DNA of 64,000 bases from Devosia sp. 67-54 (lineage in GTDB: Bacteria; Pseudomonadota; Alphaproteobacteria; Rhizobiales; Devosiaceae): the NCBI RefSeq assembly GCF_001899075.1, contig NZ_MKVA01000002.1, positions 144,765 to 208,764 of the forward strand. The letters are read 5' to 3'. Made by a program: the position numbers and the translations under genes. Position 1 is the first letter of the stretch. Each line of letters opens with the position of its first letter. Shown here piece after piece: positions 1 through 7,147 of this stretch. The notes under the pieces were generated by a model that saw only the letters and a list, made by a program, of their open reading frames with translations, made no database searches and was not told where the DNA came from.

Positions 1-710
1 ATCATGGCGGTGCCGGCGAGGGTCGCGATCTTGCCCGCCTCAATCTTGGTGGTCATGCCGCCGCGGCTCAGATGGCTCGCGGCGCCGCCGGCCATGGCCT
101 CGATGTCGGGCGTGATCGCCGGCACAAAGGGCAGGTGCCGCGCCGTCGGGTCCTTGCCGGGCGGCGCGGTGTAGAGGCCGTCGATGTCGGAGAGCAGCAC
201 CAGGCAGTCGGCCTCGATCATGGTGGCGACGCGGGCGCTCAGGCGATCGTTGTCGCCGTAGCGGATTTCGGCGGTGGCGACGGAGTCGTTTTCGTTGATG
301 ATCGGGATGGCGCCCAGCGAGAGCAGGGTCGAAATCGTCGTCCGGGCATTGAGGAAATAGCGTCGTTCCTCGGTGATATTGGGTGTTATGAGAATCTGTC
401 CGGTGACGACGCCGTGGCGGCCGAGGCTTTCGGCCCAGGCCTGGCTGAGGGCGATCTGCCCGGCGCTGGCGGCGGCCTGCTGCTGCTCGAGGGTCAGCGA
501 GGTGGCGCTGAGCCCGAGCAGGCCGCGGCCGAGCGCAATGGCGCCGGAGGAGACGACGACCACCGAGACGCCCCGCGCCTTGAGGCCGGCGAGATCTTCG
601 GCCAGCGCCGCCAGCCAGTCGCCGCGCACCTTGCCGTTGGCGCTGTCGACGATGGTGGCCGAGCCGATCTTGACCGTGAGCCGATGATAGGGGGCGAGGG
701 CGTCGGCCAT
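1..710 (-). CDS. proB: Glutamate 5-kinase (partial, C-terminus outside window)
   Basis: Glutamate 5-kinase phosphorylates L-glutamate in the first step of proline synthesis, in the cytoplasm. The reverse-strand frame begins [20 protein letters not shown], followed by the amino-acid kinase features [12 protein letters not shown] and, further on, [22 protein letters not shown], which form the nucleotide and glutamate site. About 236 residues are visible; the end of the kinase domain and any C-terminal PUA domain lie beyond position 1. The ATG at 710-708 overlaps the obgE stop by one base (TGATG), so the gene is probably translationally coupled to obgE. This order (obgE then proB) is common in Rhizobiales. 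The call rests on the conserved motifs and context. Confidence 0.95.
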   Translation of the reverse strand, partial: MADALAPYHRLTVKIGSATIVDSANGKVRGDWLAALAEDLAGLKARGVSVVVVSSGAIALGRGLLGLSATSLTLEQQQAAASAGQIALSQAWAESLGRHGVVTGQILITPNITEERRYFLNARTTISTLLSLGAIPIINENDSVATAEIRYGDNDRLSARVATMIEADCLVLLSDIDGLYTAPPGKDPTARHLPFVPAITPDIEAMAGGAASHLSRGGMTTKIEAGKIATLAGTAM

Positions 711-1753
711 CAAGGCGTCCAGTCGGGCGAAGTCTGGCGGCGCACCGCCTCCGCGGCCTCGGCCTTGGCCGCGTCGAGGCTAGAGATAACGCGATATAGA
801 ACCTGCTCGACGCCCTGTCCGGTGACGCCGGAACAGGCGAGGACATCGGTCTTGCTCAGGCGCTTCAGCGCCGTGACTTTCTGTCTGGTTGTCGCGGGAT
901 CGAGCGCGTCGATCTTGTTGAGCACCACGATCTCGGGCTTTTCGGCGAGCTGCTCGTCATAGGCGGCGAGCTCGGCGCGGATGATCCTGTAGGCCGCCTT
1001 CACGTCATCCTGGGTGCCGTCGATCAGGTGGATGAGGACGCCGGTGCGCTCGACATGGCCGAGGAAGCGGTCGCCGATGCCGGCGCCTTCATGCGCGCCC
1101 TCGATCAGGCCGGGGATGTCGGCCAGAACGAAATCGCGCTCGCCGATGCGGACGACGCCCAGATTGGGGTGCAGCGTGGTGAAGGGGTAGTCGGCGATCT
1201 TCGGCTTGGCGGCCGAGACCGCGGCGAGGAAGGTCGACTTGCCGGCGTTGGGCAGGCCGACCAGCCCGGCGTCGGCGATCAGCTTCAGCCGGAGCCAGAT
1301 CCACTTTTCGGTGCCCTCCTGGCCGGGGTTGGCGTGGCGCGGCGCCTGGTTGGACGAGGTCTTGAAATGGGCATTGCCGAAGCCGCCATTGCCGCCCGAA
1401 AGCAGGGTCATGGTCTGGCCCACTTCGGTGAAATCGGCGATCAGCGTCTCGTTGTCGTCCTCGAAGATCTGGGTGCCGACGGGGACGCGCAGCACCACGT
1501 CCTTGCCCTTGCCGCCGTGCCGGTCCTTGCCCATGCCGTGCTGGCCGGTGCTGGCCTTGAAATGCTGCTGGTAGCGATAGTCGATGAGAGTGTTGAGCCC
1601 GTCGACGCAGGTGACGATCACGTCGCCGCCGCGGCCGCCATTGCCGCCATTGGGGCCGCCGAACTCGACGAATTTCTCGCGCAGGAAGCTGACCGCGCCG
1701 GCACCGCCGTCGCCGGAGCGGACATAGACCTTGGCCTGGTCGAGAAATTTCAT
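710..1753 (-). CDS. obgE: GTPase Obg (CgtA)
   Basis: Obg is a large-subunit assembly and stress-signalling GTPase. The 347-aa protein starts [20 protein letters not shown], the conserved glycine-rich Obg fold (residues 1-155, with [10 protein letters not shown]). The G domain follows, with GLPNAGKST (G1), DIPGLIEGA (G3) and NKID (G4). There is no long C-terminal OCT domain, which is usual for alphaproteobacterial forms. The start was placed at the MKFLDQ methionine, because upstream residues in the open frame are low-complexity Arg/Pro read-through of the neighbouring gene. The start overlaps the stop of the preceding GNAT gene by four bases (ATGA) and the end overlaps proB. Confidence 0.97.
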   Translation of the reverse strand: MKFLDQAKVYVRSGDGGAGAVSFLREKFVEFGGPNGGNGGRGGDVIVTCVDGLNTLIDYRYQQHFKASTGQHGMGKDRHGGKGKDVVLRVPVGTQIFEDDNETLIADFTEVGQTMTLLSGGNGGFGNAHFKTSSNQAPRHANPGQEGTEKWIWLRLKLIADAGLVGLPNAGKSTFLAAVSAAKPKIADYPFTTLHPNLGVVRIGERDFVLADIPGLIEGAHEGAGIGDRFLGHVERTGVLIHLIDGTQDDVKAAYRIIRAELAAYDEQLAEKPEIVVLNKIDALDPATTRQKVTALKRLSKTDVLACSGVTGQGVEQVLYRVISSLDAAKAEAAEAVRRQTSPDWTP

Positions 1754-2313
1754 AGCGCTTCCCCGGCGGGTGCGAGCCCCTGCCGGTCGAGCCAGCGGGT
1801 GCGCGTCAATCGGGTGTCGATATGGCGCAGGTCCTCGTGGCGCGCAAGGCAATGCAGCGTGCCGGTGCCCACCTGGGTGAAGCCGAGCTTGGTCTGCACC
1901 ATCAGCGACGCCTTGTTGAAGGCGAAGACGCCCGAGGCGATGTCGTCGGCGCCGGTGATGTCGAAATACCAGTCGAGGATGCGGGCGGCGGCCTCGGTCA
2001 TGAAGCCGCGGTTCCAGAACGGCTCGGCCAGCCAATAGCCGATCTCGGGGGCGCCGGCCTGGCCGAGGTGAAAGCCGCAATGGCCGATCAGCCCCTCGCC
2101 GGGCAGCTCGATGGAAAAGCCGGTCTCGCCGGCCGGCCGATCGGGGCGCCAGGTGGCGAGCCAGGCTTCGGCGTCGGACAGATGATAGGGGTAGGGGACC
2201 CGGGCGAGGTTGCCCGAGACCCTGAGATTGTTGAGGAAGTGCGCGATGCGGGGGGCATCGGCCGGGCGCGGCTGGCGCAGCAGCAGGCGCCGGGAGCGGA
2301 GCTCTACATCCAT
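1750..2313 (-). CDS. GNAT family N-acetyltransferase (RimJ/RimL-like)
   Basis: A 187-aa acetyltransferase of the RimJ/RimL type, transferring acetyl from acetyl-CoA to an amine; the substrate is unknown. Visible features are [20 protein letters not shown] (strand 1 and helix 1), GLIGHCGF, the motif A region [20 protein letters not shown], and the conserved late segment [13 protein letters not shown]. It overlaps the upstream GNAT paralogue by 10 bases and obgE by four, so it sits in one tightly coupled operon with the ribosome-biogenesis genes. Two adjacent RimL-like genes before obgE are common in Rhizobiales. Whether they modify a ribosomal protein is inference from context only. Confidence 0.88.
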   Translation of the reverse strand: MDVELRSRRLLLRQPRPADAPRIAHFLNNLRVSGNLARVPYPYHLSDAEAWLATWRPDRPAGETGFSIELPGEGLIGHCGFHLGQAGAPEIGYWLAEPFWNRGFMTEAAARILDWYFDITGADDIASGVFAFNKASLMVQTKLGFTQVGTGTLHCLARHEDLRHIDTRLTRTRWLDRQGLAPAGEAL

Positions 2314-2951
2314 CTGGGCCTCACGAGCTCGAGCATGACGATCTGCCTGTCCGCCGGCTCGGATTTCCTCGGCTTGCGGCCGGTGCGCACGAAGCCGAGC
2401 TTGCCGAGCACGTTGAGCGAGGCGGCGTTGTCGGCCAGAGCGCGCGCGACGATGCGGTCGTAAGAATGAGTGCGCTGAGCCGCGTCGATCAGGGCGCGGG
2501 CAGCCTCGGTCATCAGGCCCTGGCCCCAATGCGGCTCGCCCAGCCAATAGCCGAGCTCGGGCGGCTCTCCCTCGTGGAAGGAGAAGCCGACGACGCCGAT
2601 CAGATGGCCGTCGAGGGTGATGGCATAGGGCCGCTCGTCGGGGCGCTGCGCGTAGATCTCGATGAAGCCCACCGCGTCGGCCCGGGTATAGGGGCTCGGC
2701 ATGCGGGCGAGCCTGCTCGCGACATTGCGGTTGTCGGCGAGGCGCACGAGGTCGGGCACGTCGCCGCGGATGGGCGCGCGCAGCACCAGGCGCCGGGTCT
2801 CGATCTTGCCGGGCAGCACGTCGCGGGCGCGGCGCATGGTGAGGCGGTGCGTGGCTTCGGCGAGCTGGGCGATGGCGCGGTCGGTGCCGCCCTGATGGTA
2901 GGCCGGCCGCTCGGCCTCGATGATGGCGGCGTTTCCCCTGGTCTTCTTCAT
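2304..2951 (-). CDS. GNAT family N-acetyltransferase (RimJ/RimL-like), paralogue
   Basis: A 215-aa RimJ/RimL-type acetyltransferase, probably a duplicate of the downstream gene. The GNAT core begins after about 50 residues with [20 protein letters not shown], then [14 protein letters not shown], the acetyl-CoA binding stretch [20 protein letters not shown], and [14 protein letters not shown]. The 50-residue N-terminal extension ([19 protein letters not shown]...) is not part of the domain, and the true start could be internal. It overlaps the peptidase-like gene upstream by four bases (ATGA) and the next GNAT downstream by ten. Substrate unknown. Confidence 0.85.
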   Translation of the reverse strand: MKKTRGNAAIIEAERPAYHQGGTDRAIAQLAEATHRLTMRRARDVLPGKIETRRLVLRAPIRGDVPDLVRLADNRNVASRLARMPSPYTRADAVGFIEIYAQRPDERPYAITLDGHLIGVVGFSFHEGEPPELGYWLGEPHWGQGLMTEAARALIDAAQRTHSYDRIVARALADNAASLNVLGKLGFVRTGRKPRKSEPADRQIVMLELVRPRWM

Positions 2952-3631
2952 GATGCCAGTCTCTCAAGCTTGCCAATACGCACGATCACTTCGCCATCCG
3001 AGATGGCCCTGAACCGAGTTCGCCGGGCCCGCATATAGGACACCACTTTCTCGGCCGACGCCGCCTCGGGGTGGCGCGAGCGAAAATGCGGCACGATGGC
3101 GAAGGCAGTCAGGCCGAGCCCGGTCCAGATCAGCGGCTCGTCATAGCCGGGCGGAACTTCCCAGGGATCGTCCATCAGCTCGAGGCCGCGCAGGCTGGGA
3201 CCGGCGACGACGGCGCCCGCGGCATAGCCGCCATAGGCGATGGCGTCGGCCGCCAGCAGGTCGCGGATGACGCCGTCGAACCCCGATTGCCGCATGGCGC
3301 GGCGCAGGATGAAACTGTTGCCGCCCATGACCCAGACGAGGCCGAAGGCGGCCAGCCGCTGCCTCAGGCTCTGCGGATCGCCGAAATAGGCGCGCAGATC
3401 GAGTTCTTCGGGCACGAGACCGAGGCGGTGGAACTCGGCGATCGGGTCGTAGAGCTCGGCGAGGTAGGGATCGCGCCCGAGCGGGGTGCAATTGTCGTAG
3501 CCGTTGGCGATGATGGCGACGCGGGCACGGTTGTCGTTGACGGAGACGCTGTCCGCGGCCGGGGCGCCGAGCAGGTCGAGCAGGGCGCCGGCGCGCGCAC
3601 CCAGACGTTCAGACGAGAGATACAACCGCAT
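2948..3631 (-). CDS. Peptidase E (S51)-like / type 1 glutamine amidotransferase-like protein, nucleophile Ser replaced by Ala
   Basis: A 227-aa protein of the peptidase E (aspartyl dipeptidase, MEROPS S51) fold. It shows an N-terminal strand MRLYLSSERLG, the segment VAIIANGYDNC, the conserved LVWVMGGNSFILRRAM (matching the family's GGN-F-L signature), and the nucleophile elbow. In active members the elbow reads G-x-S-A-G-A with Ser as nucleophile. Here it reads GGYAAGAVV, so the catalytic Ser position is Ala (codon GCC). The later His in IVPHFRSRHPE, which corresponds to the family's catalytic His region, is present. It is therefore possibly non-hydrolytic, a pseudo-enzyme, or an amidotransferase-like binding protein. 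The start MRLYLSS was chosen because upstream residues are terminator/intergenic sequence. Confidence 0.8.
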   Translation of the reverse strand: MRLYLSSERLGARAGALLDLLGAPAADSVSVNDNRARVAIIANGYDNCTPLGRDPYLAELYDPIAEFHRLGLVPEELDLRAYFGDPQSLRQRLAAFGLVWVMGGNSFILRRAMRQSGFDGVIRDLLAADAIAYGGYAAGAVVAGPSLRGLELMDDPWEVPPGYDEPLIWTGLGLTAFAIVPHFRSRHPEAASAEKVVSYMRARRTRFRAISDGEVIVRIGKLERLAS

Positions 3632-3650
3632 TTCACTGCCCTCAAAGCGA

Positions 3651-3677
3651 AAGGGGAACCGGAAACCGGCTCCCCTT
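3651..3677 (-). terminator. Probable terminator hairpin after rpmA
   Basis: A self-complementary stretch downstream of rpmA, with arms AAGGGG and CCCCTT plus an inner CCGG/CCGG pairing. On the minus strand it is followed by moderately T-rich sequence (TTTCGCTTT). It lies about 20 bases before the start of the peptidase-like gene, so it may attenuate rather than fully stop transcription from rplU-rpmA. Confidence 0.45.
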
Positions 3678-3746
3678 GGAACTTTGCCTGGCGGTGATGC
3701 CGTGCCGGGGAGCTTGTCTCCGGCAGGGGGTTTTGATCCTACCGGG

Positions 3747-4016
3747 TTATTCAGCGGCGTCCATGTGCGGGAGTACCGACACGGTGGATCGCTTGCTGGC
3801 TCGGGTTTTGAAGGAGACGGTGCCGTCGACCGTGGCGAAAATCGTGTGGTCGACGCCAATGCCCACGCCCGAGCCGGGGTGCCATTGGGTGCCGCGTTGA
3901 CGGATAATGATGTTGCCGGCGATCACAGCTTCGCCGCCGAACTTCTTGACGCCGAGACGACGGCCAGCGGTATCGCGACCATTGCGGGACGAGCCGCCTG
4001 CTTTCTTGTGTGCCAT
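3747..4016 (-). CDS. rpmA: 50S ribosomal protein L27
   Basis: Component of the large ribosomal subunit; its N-terminus reaches the peptidyl-transferase centre. The 89-aa protein starts [20 protein letters not shown] and contains the conserved [15 protein letters not shown] and [12 protein letters not shown]. Length and sequence are standard for L27. It lies 12 bases after rplU in the usual rplU-rpmA pair. Confidence 0.99.
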   Translation of the reverse strand: MAHKKAGGSSRNGRDTAGRRLGVKKFGGEAVIAGNIIIRQRGTQWHPGSGVGIGVDHTIFATVDGTVSFKTRASKRSTVSVLPHMDAAE

Positions 4017-4028
4017 TGCTCGAGCTCC

Positions 4029-4820
4029 TTACTTCTTGGCCTTGTCGGCCGCAGCATGTTCCTGGTCGACCTTGGCGCGCGGCGGCTTGCCGGCGACGAG
4101 GTCCTTGGCCTGCTGCACCCATTCGTCGCGTTCGGCGCGGCCGTGGAGCGCCAGTTCCTCGTCGTATTTCTTGAGGTCGGCGTCGCTCCAGGCGGCGATC
4201 TGGGTCAGCGAGGTGACGCCGGCGGCGGCGAGCTTCTTGGTCAGCGTGGCGCCGACGCCGGAGATCAGCGACACGTCGTCGGTGAAGCCGGCTTCGGCCT
4301 TGGTTTCAGCCGTGGCCTCGGTCTTTTTGGCCTTCGGGGCGGCCTTGGGCTCGGCGGCGGGCGCCGCTTCGGCCTTGGGCGCCTTGGCCTTGGCGGGCGC
4401 GGGCTTGGCGGCCGCCTTCCTGGCCGGAGCCTCGGCGACCGAGCCGAGCAGCGCGGCGTGGCGCGCCTTGAGCTTGTCGTCGGCGGTCAGCGTGGTCTTG
4501 GCGCCGCCCACGAGGATCTCGCCGATGCGCACGGTGGCCAGGATCTGGCGGTGGCCGTTGCGGCGGTCGAAATGCTGGCGGCGATGCTTCTTCTGGATGA
4601 TGACGGTGCGCGACTTCTTGGTCTGCACCAGATGGCCGGCGACCGAGGCGCCCTCGACCAGCGGCGCGCCGACGGTGACGTCGTCGCCATTGCCCACCAT
4701 CAGCACCTCGGCGAAGGTCACCACGTCGCCGGGCTCGGCGTCGAGCTTTTCGACCTTCACCACGTCATTGGCGGCCACCTTGTATTGTTTGCCGCCGGTC
4801 TTGATCACTGCGAAATTCAT
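4029..4820 (-). CDS. rplU: 50S ribosomal protein L21 with long C-terminal extension
   Basis: L21 binds 23S rRNA in the large subunit. Residues 1-103 are a normal bL21 ([18 protein letters not shown]..., [19 protein letters not shown]). The protein then continues to 263 aa. A roughly 65-residue Ala/Lys/Pro-rich linker ([18 protein letters not shown]) leads to a compact helical domain, [20 protein letters not shown]. This resembles the helix-hairpin-helix 'predicted 5' DNA nuclease' fold seen at the C-terminus of many rhizobial L21 proteins. E. coli L21 is about 103 aa, so 60% of this protein is extension. The role of the tail is not known to me. First gene of the rplU-rpmA unit. Confidence 0.97.
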   Translation of the reverse strand: MNFAVIKTGGKQYKVAANDVVKVEKLDAEPGDVVTFAEVLMVGNGDDVTVGAPLVEGASVAGHLVQTKKSRTVIIQKKHRRQHFDRRNGHRQILATVRIGEILVGGAKTTLTADDKLKARHAALLGSVAEAPARKAAAKPAPAKAKAPKAEAAPAAEPKAAPKAKKTEATAETKAEAGFTDDVSLISGVGATLTKKLAAAGVTSLTQIAAWSDADLKKYDEELALHGRAERDEWVQQAKDLVAGKPPRAKVDQEHAAADKAKK

Positions 4821-5027
4821 CTATGTTCCGGCGCATCGGCCGGCCTTTCCATGATCGCGCTCTGTGGCGCCATGGCCAGGCCACGGACTTGCGGGGCCGG
4901 ATTTGCGGGTCCGGCGGAGCCTCGAGCTGCGGTTTTGACACAAAACCAAACACGCCCCGGTTTCCCGGAGCGCGCAGTCGGTGGGCTTATGGTCGCAAAG
5001 GGGCGGGGAGTCAAGGAGAAGCGGGTG

Positions 5028-5104
5028 GTGAATGGTGAATGGTGAATGGTGAGGGGCTGGGGAGCGGGTAGCGGTCAACTGCTTTCCATTCACCATTTCA
5101 CCCT
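5028..5104. repeat. GGTGAAT tandem repeat with facing inverted copy
   Basis: Between rplU and the MBL gene (gap 4821-5109) there are about 3.5 tandem copies of GGTGAAT(G) at 5028-5053. About 35 bases on is an imperfect inverted copy (CCATTCACCATTTCACC, near 5088-5104). The two could pair into a hairpin just beyond the 3' end of the MBL gene, so this may act as its terminator. The rest of the gap should contain the rplU promoter, but I see no clear -35/-10. Confidence 0.5.
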
Positions 5105-5109
5105 CTCTC

Positions 5110-5853
5110 TCACATGTACCAGTCGCGCAGCCGCACCTCGGCGGCGCCGCCCACGAGGTCGGCGAATTGCTGCGGGTCGGTGCCCTTGTAATGGTAGGGA
5201 TAGACCACCCTGGGCCGGAAGGCCCTGACCGCTTCGGCCGCCTGTTCCGGCGTCATGGTGAAGGGCTGGTTCATGGGCAGGAAGGCGATGTCGATGCCGG
5301 TCAGCGCCAGCACTTCCGGGGTCGGCTCGGTGTCGCCGGCGATGTAGATGCGCTTGTCGCCGAAGCTCACGACATAGCCGTTGTCGCGCCCCTTTGGATG
5401 ATATTGCTGCCTGTCGGGCGAGGTGTTGTAGGCGGCGATTGCCGTGACCGGCAGGCCGTCGACGCTGCCGGTGTCGCCATTGTGCATCACCGTCACCTGC
5501 CCCTCGAGGGCGGCGGGACTCTTGTCGGCCACCGATTGCGGGGCGACGATCTGCGCCTTGCCGGCGATCTTGGCCAGATTGCCGGGATCGAAATGGTCGG
5601 CGTGCTCGTGGGTGATGAGGATGGCCGTGGGGGCGGGCTGGCCGGTGAAATCGACCTTGGCGGGATCGATGTAGAGCACGTGGCTGCCCTGGCGCAGCAG
5701 CAAGGTGGCGTGGTTGAGCGGCTGGATGGTGACGTCGCCGATGGAGGTGGCGAGCGTATCGGGTGGCGGCGGCGCGGCGCCGAGGGCGCGGGCGGCGCCG
5801 GCGAGGGCGGGCAGGGCGGCAAGTCCGAGGATGACGGCGCGGCGGTTGAACAT
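5110..5853 (-). CDS. MBL-fold metal-dependent hydrolase (UlaG-like), exported
   Basis: A 247-aa metallo-beta-lactamase-fold hydrolase. A twin-arginine-like signal (MFNRRAVILGLAALPALAGA, residues 1-25) suggests export to the periplasm, possibly by Tat in folded, metal-loaded form. Metal-binding motifs are ILITHEHADHFD (HxHxDH) around residue 80, the mid-protein GDTGSVDG, and IYIAGDTEPTPEV with the bridging Asp. A late His lies in VVYPYHYKGTD. The architecture matches UlaG-like/YtnP-type L-ascorbate-6-phosphate-lactonase relatives, but the substrate cannot be inferred. It stands alone between intergenic regions. Confidence 0.85.
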   Translation of the reverse strand: MFNRRAVILGLAALPALAGAARALGAAPPPPDTLATSIGDVTIQPLNHATLLLRQGSHVLYIDPAKVDFTGQPAPTAILITHEHADHFDPGNLAKIAGKAQIVAPQSVADKSPAALEGQVTVMHNGDTGSVDGLPVTAIAAYNTSPDRQQYHPKGRDNGYVVSFGDKRIYIAGDTEPTPEVLALTGIDIAFLPMNQPFTMTPEQAAEAVRAFRPRVVYPYHYKGTDPQQFADLVGGAAEVRLRDWYM

Positions 5854-5967
5854 GATCCCTCCGGGGCTCGAGGCTGCATCTGGCTAATGCGCCACGCGGC
5901 CGATTCATCCTGCCGTTCACACGATAGTGCGGGCCGCCCGCGCGCTGGATCGCTGGTTATATCGCGG

Positions 5968-6417
5968 TCAGTTGGGGCGCACCGAGATCAGCCGGCGGCG
6001 GATTTCGTCGGCGCCGGCCCGTTCGGACCCGAGCACGCGCGGCTTATGGTGCCGCTGCCAGGCGGCGAGCGTCCACGGCAGCGCGTCGGCCGGCACGGCG
6101 ATGGCGGGCAGATAGGCCGCCGCCTCGTGCAGCTCTTCATCGATCATCACGGGCACGACGCCACGGCGGTATTCGGCGCCCTCGAAGGCATCGAGCAGAT
6201 CGTGCTCGAAGGCGGTGAGGTCGGTCAGCACCAGCCCCTCCGCGGCGGCGCCGGGGGCGCGCACGAGCGCCGGATAGAGCCGGCCCGGATAGTGCAGCGC
6301 GGCAAAGCCAGGCGCGGTGGCGGCCAGCATGCGGTCGGCGCGCAGCGGCCGGTTCAGCACGCCGGCGAGCAGGTCCGGATCGCGCAGCGTGCCATAGACG
6401 AACAGCAGGTCGGACAT
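5968..6417 (-). CDS. Gamma-glutamylcyclotransferase (AIG2)-like protein
   Basis: A 149-aa protein of the AIG2/GGCT fold. Its N-terminus MSDLLFVYGTLRDPDLLAGV has the diagnostic YGTLR substrate loop, and the conserved acidic segment LDAFEGAEYRRG (usual D-x-x-E-x-x-x-Y) follows. Members release 5-oxoproline from gamma-glutamyl compounds, but many bacterial copies have unknown substrates. It reads away from the adjacent tRNA-Ser. Family assignment is firm; the biochemical role is inferred. Confidence 0.85.
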   Translation of the reverse strand: MSDLLFVYGTLRDPDLLAGVLNRPLRADRMLAATAPGFAALHYPGRLYPALVRAPGAAAEGLVLTDLTAFEHDLLDAFEGAEYRRGVVPVMIDEELHEAAAYLPAIAVPADALPWTLAAWQRHHKPRVLGSERAGADEIRRRLISVRPN

Positions 6418-6512
6418 GGCCGGGGACGGCTCGCGCGGACGGTTGCAGGTCCCTCCCCGCTATGCCATAAGCCGCCGCGTGTCGACTGGCCGCGCGCGGC
6501 CTTCCATCTCGC

Positions 6513-6602
6513 GGAGAGGTGGCAGAGTGGTCGAATGCACCGCACTCGAAATGCGGCGTGGGGGCAACTCCACCGGGGGTTCGAATCCCTCCCTCTCCGC
6601 CA
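6513..6602 (+). tRNA. tRNA-Ser (anticodon CGA)
   Basis: A 90-nt class II tRNA. The acceptor stem GGAGAGG (6513-6519) pairs with CCTCTCC (6592-6598), with discriminator G and encoded CCA at 6600-6602. The anticodon stem CCGCA/TGCGG holds loop CTCGAAA with anticodon CGA at 6547-6549. A long variable arm (GTGGGGGCAACTCCAC) and the T-loop GTTCGAATC are clear. Its last 14 bases serve as the left attachment site of the genomic island. Confidence 0.98.
6589..6602 (+). other. attL core (tRNA-Ser 3' end)
   Basis: CTCCCTCTCCGCCA, the last 14 bases of tRNA-Ser including CCA, repeated exactly at 29893-29906. Integration leaves the tRNA gene intact. The 250 bases that follow (6603-6795) hold no gene I can support. 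Confidence 0.8.
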
Positions 6603-6795
6603 AACGCCGCCGATTGCCGCACAAACTGACCGGCTATATCTTTATTTATCAACTAGATAGGCACTTGCGCTATGAGGCGTGGTTCTCGCACGCCCAACCA
6701 AGCAGTATAGCCCTTTGCTACAACCGCCGATCACACACTACGATCCCTTTGGTTCCGGCACACGACGGCAGGCGCCGCTCAAGGCATCGCGCCCC

Positions 6796-6838
6796 TTGAC
6801 AACACAGTATTTTATGTGCACTTGCACAGTAAACTGTG
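6796..6838 (+). promoter_or_regulatory. Promoter/operator region of the XRE regulator gene
   Basis: A TTGACA hexamer (6796-6801) is followed by interleaved symmetric sites. CACAGT occurs at 6803-6808 and again at 6825-6830, 22 bp apart (two helical turns). The second copy forms a perfect palindrome CACAGTAAACTGTG (6825-6838), and TGTGCACTTGCACA (6815-6828) is a further overlapping palindrome. The spacing and position just before a small HTH gene resemble the operators bound by controller (C) proteins of restriction systems. No convincing -10 is visible, so the exact promoter is unresolved. Confidence 0.5.
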
Positions 6839-6856
6839 TGCTTCAAGGTGACGCCT

Positions 6857-7147
6857 ATGACCTATGGTGATTTCATCGCGGAGCTTGATCGCGCGTCCTT
6901 GAGCATTCGCGCCTTTGCGACGCTTGTTGGAATGCGGCCTAATTCGATATCGAACTACGCCAGTTCTGGTGAGGTGCCGGGGCATCTTGCCCTGATCGCA
7001 GCGCTCTTGAGCGAACTCAAGAGCCATAGGATTCCGTTTGAGGCTGCGATTGCGCGCGCAGGGCCGATCACCAAGCGTTCGCGAGGCCGTGGCGCGCCCG
7101 GCCGCTTCGGCGGCGACCCGCAAGAACAAATGGACTTGGGCACGTGA
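6857..7147 (+). CDS. Small XRE/C-protein-like helix-turn-helix regulator
   Basis: A 96-aa protein with an HTH at residues 1-55: MTYGDFIAELDRASLSIRAF, then ATLVGMRPNSISNYASSGE, typical of XRE-type domains. A basic C-terminal tail follows. The ATG at 6857 was chosen over an upstream one because AAGGTG lies at a good distance (6844-6849). The end overlaps the methyltransferase start (ATG at 7144) by four bases, so the two are co-translated. The role inferred from position is timing control of the downstream restriction genes, as C proteins do. Confidence 0.7.
   Translation: MTYGDFIAELDRASLSIRAFATLVGMRPNSISNYASSGEVPGHLALIAALLSELKSHRIPFEAAIARAGPITKRSRGRGAPGRFGGDPQEQMDLGT

Noticed and set aside
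1028-2038. Long plus-strand open frames opposite obgE and the GNAT genes
   Set aside because: They are antisense to well-conserved genes and show only the Ala/Gly/Asp-rich composition expected from a mirror frame in GC-rich DNA.
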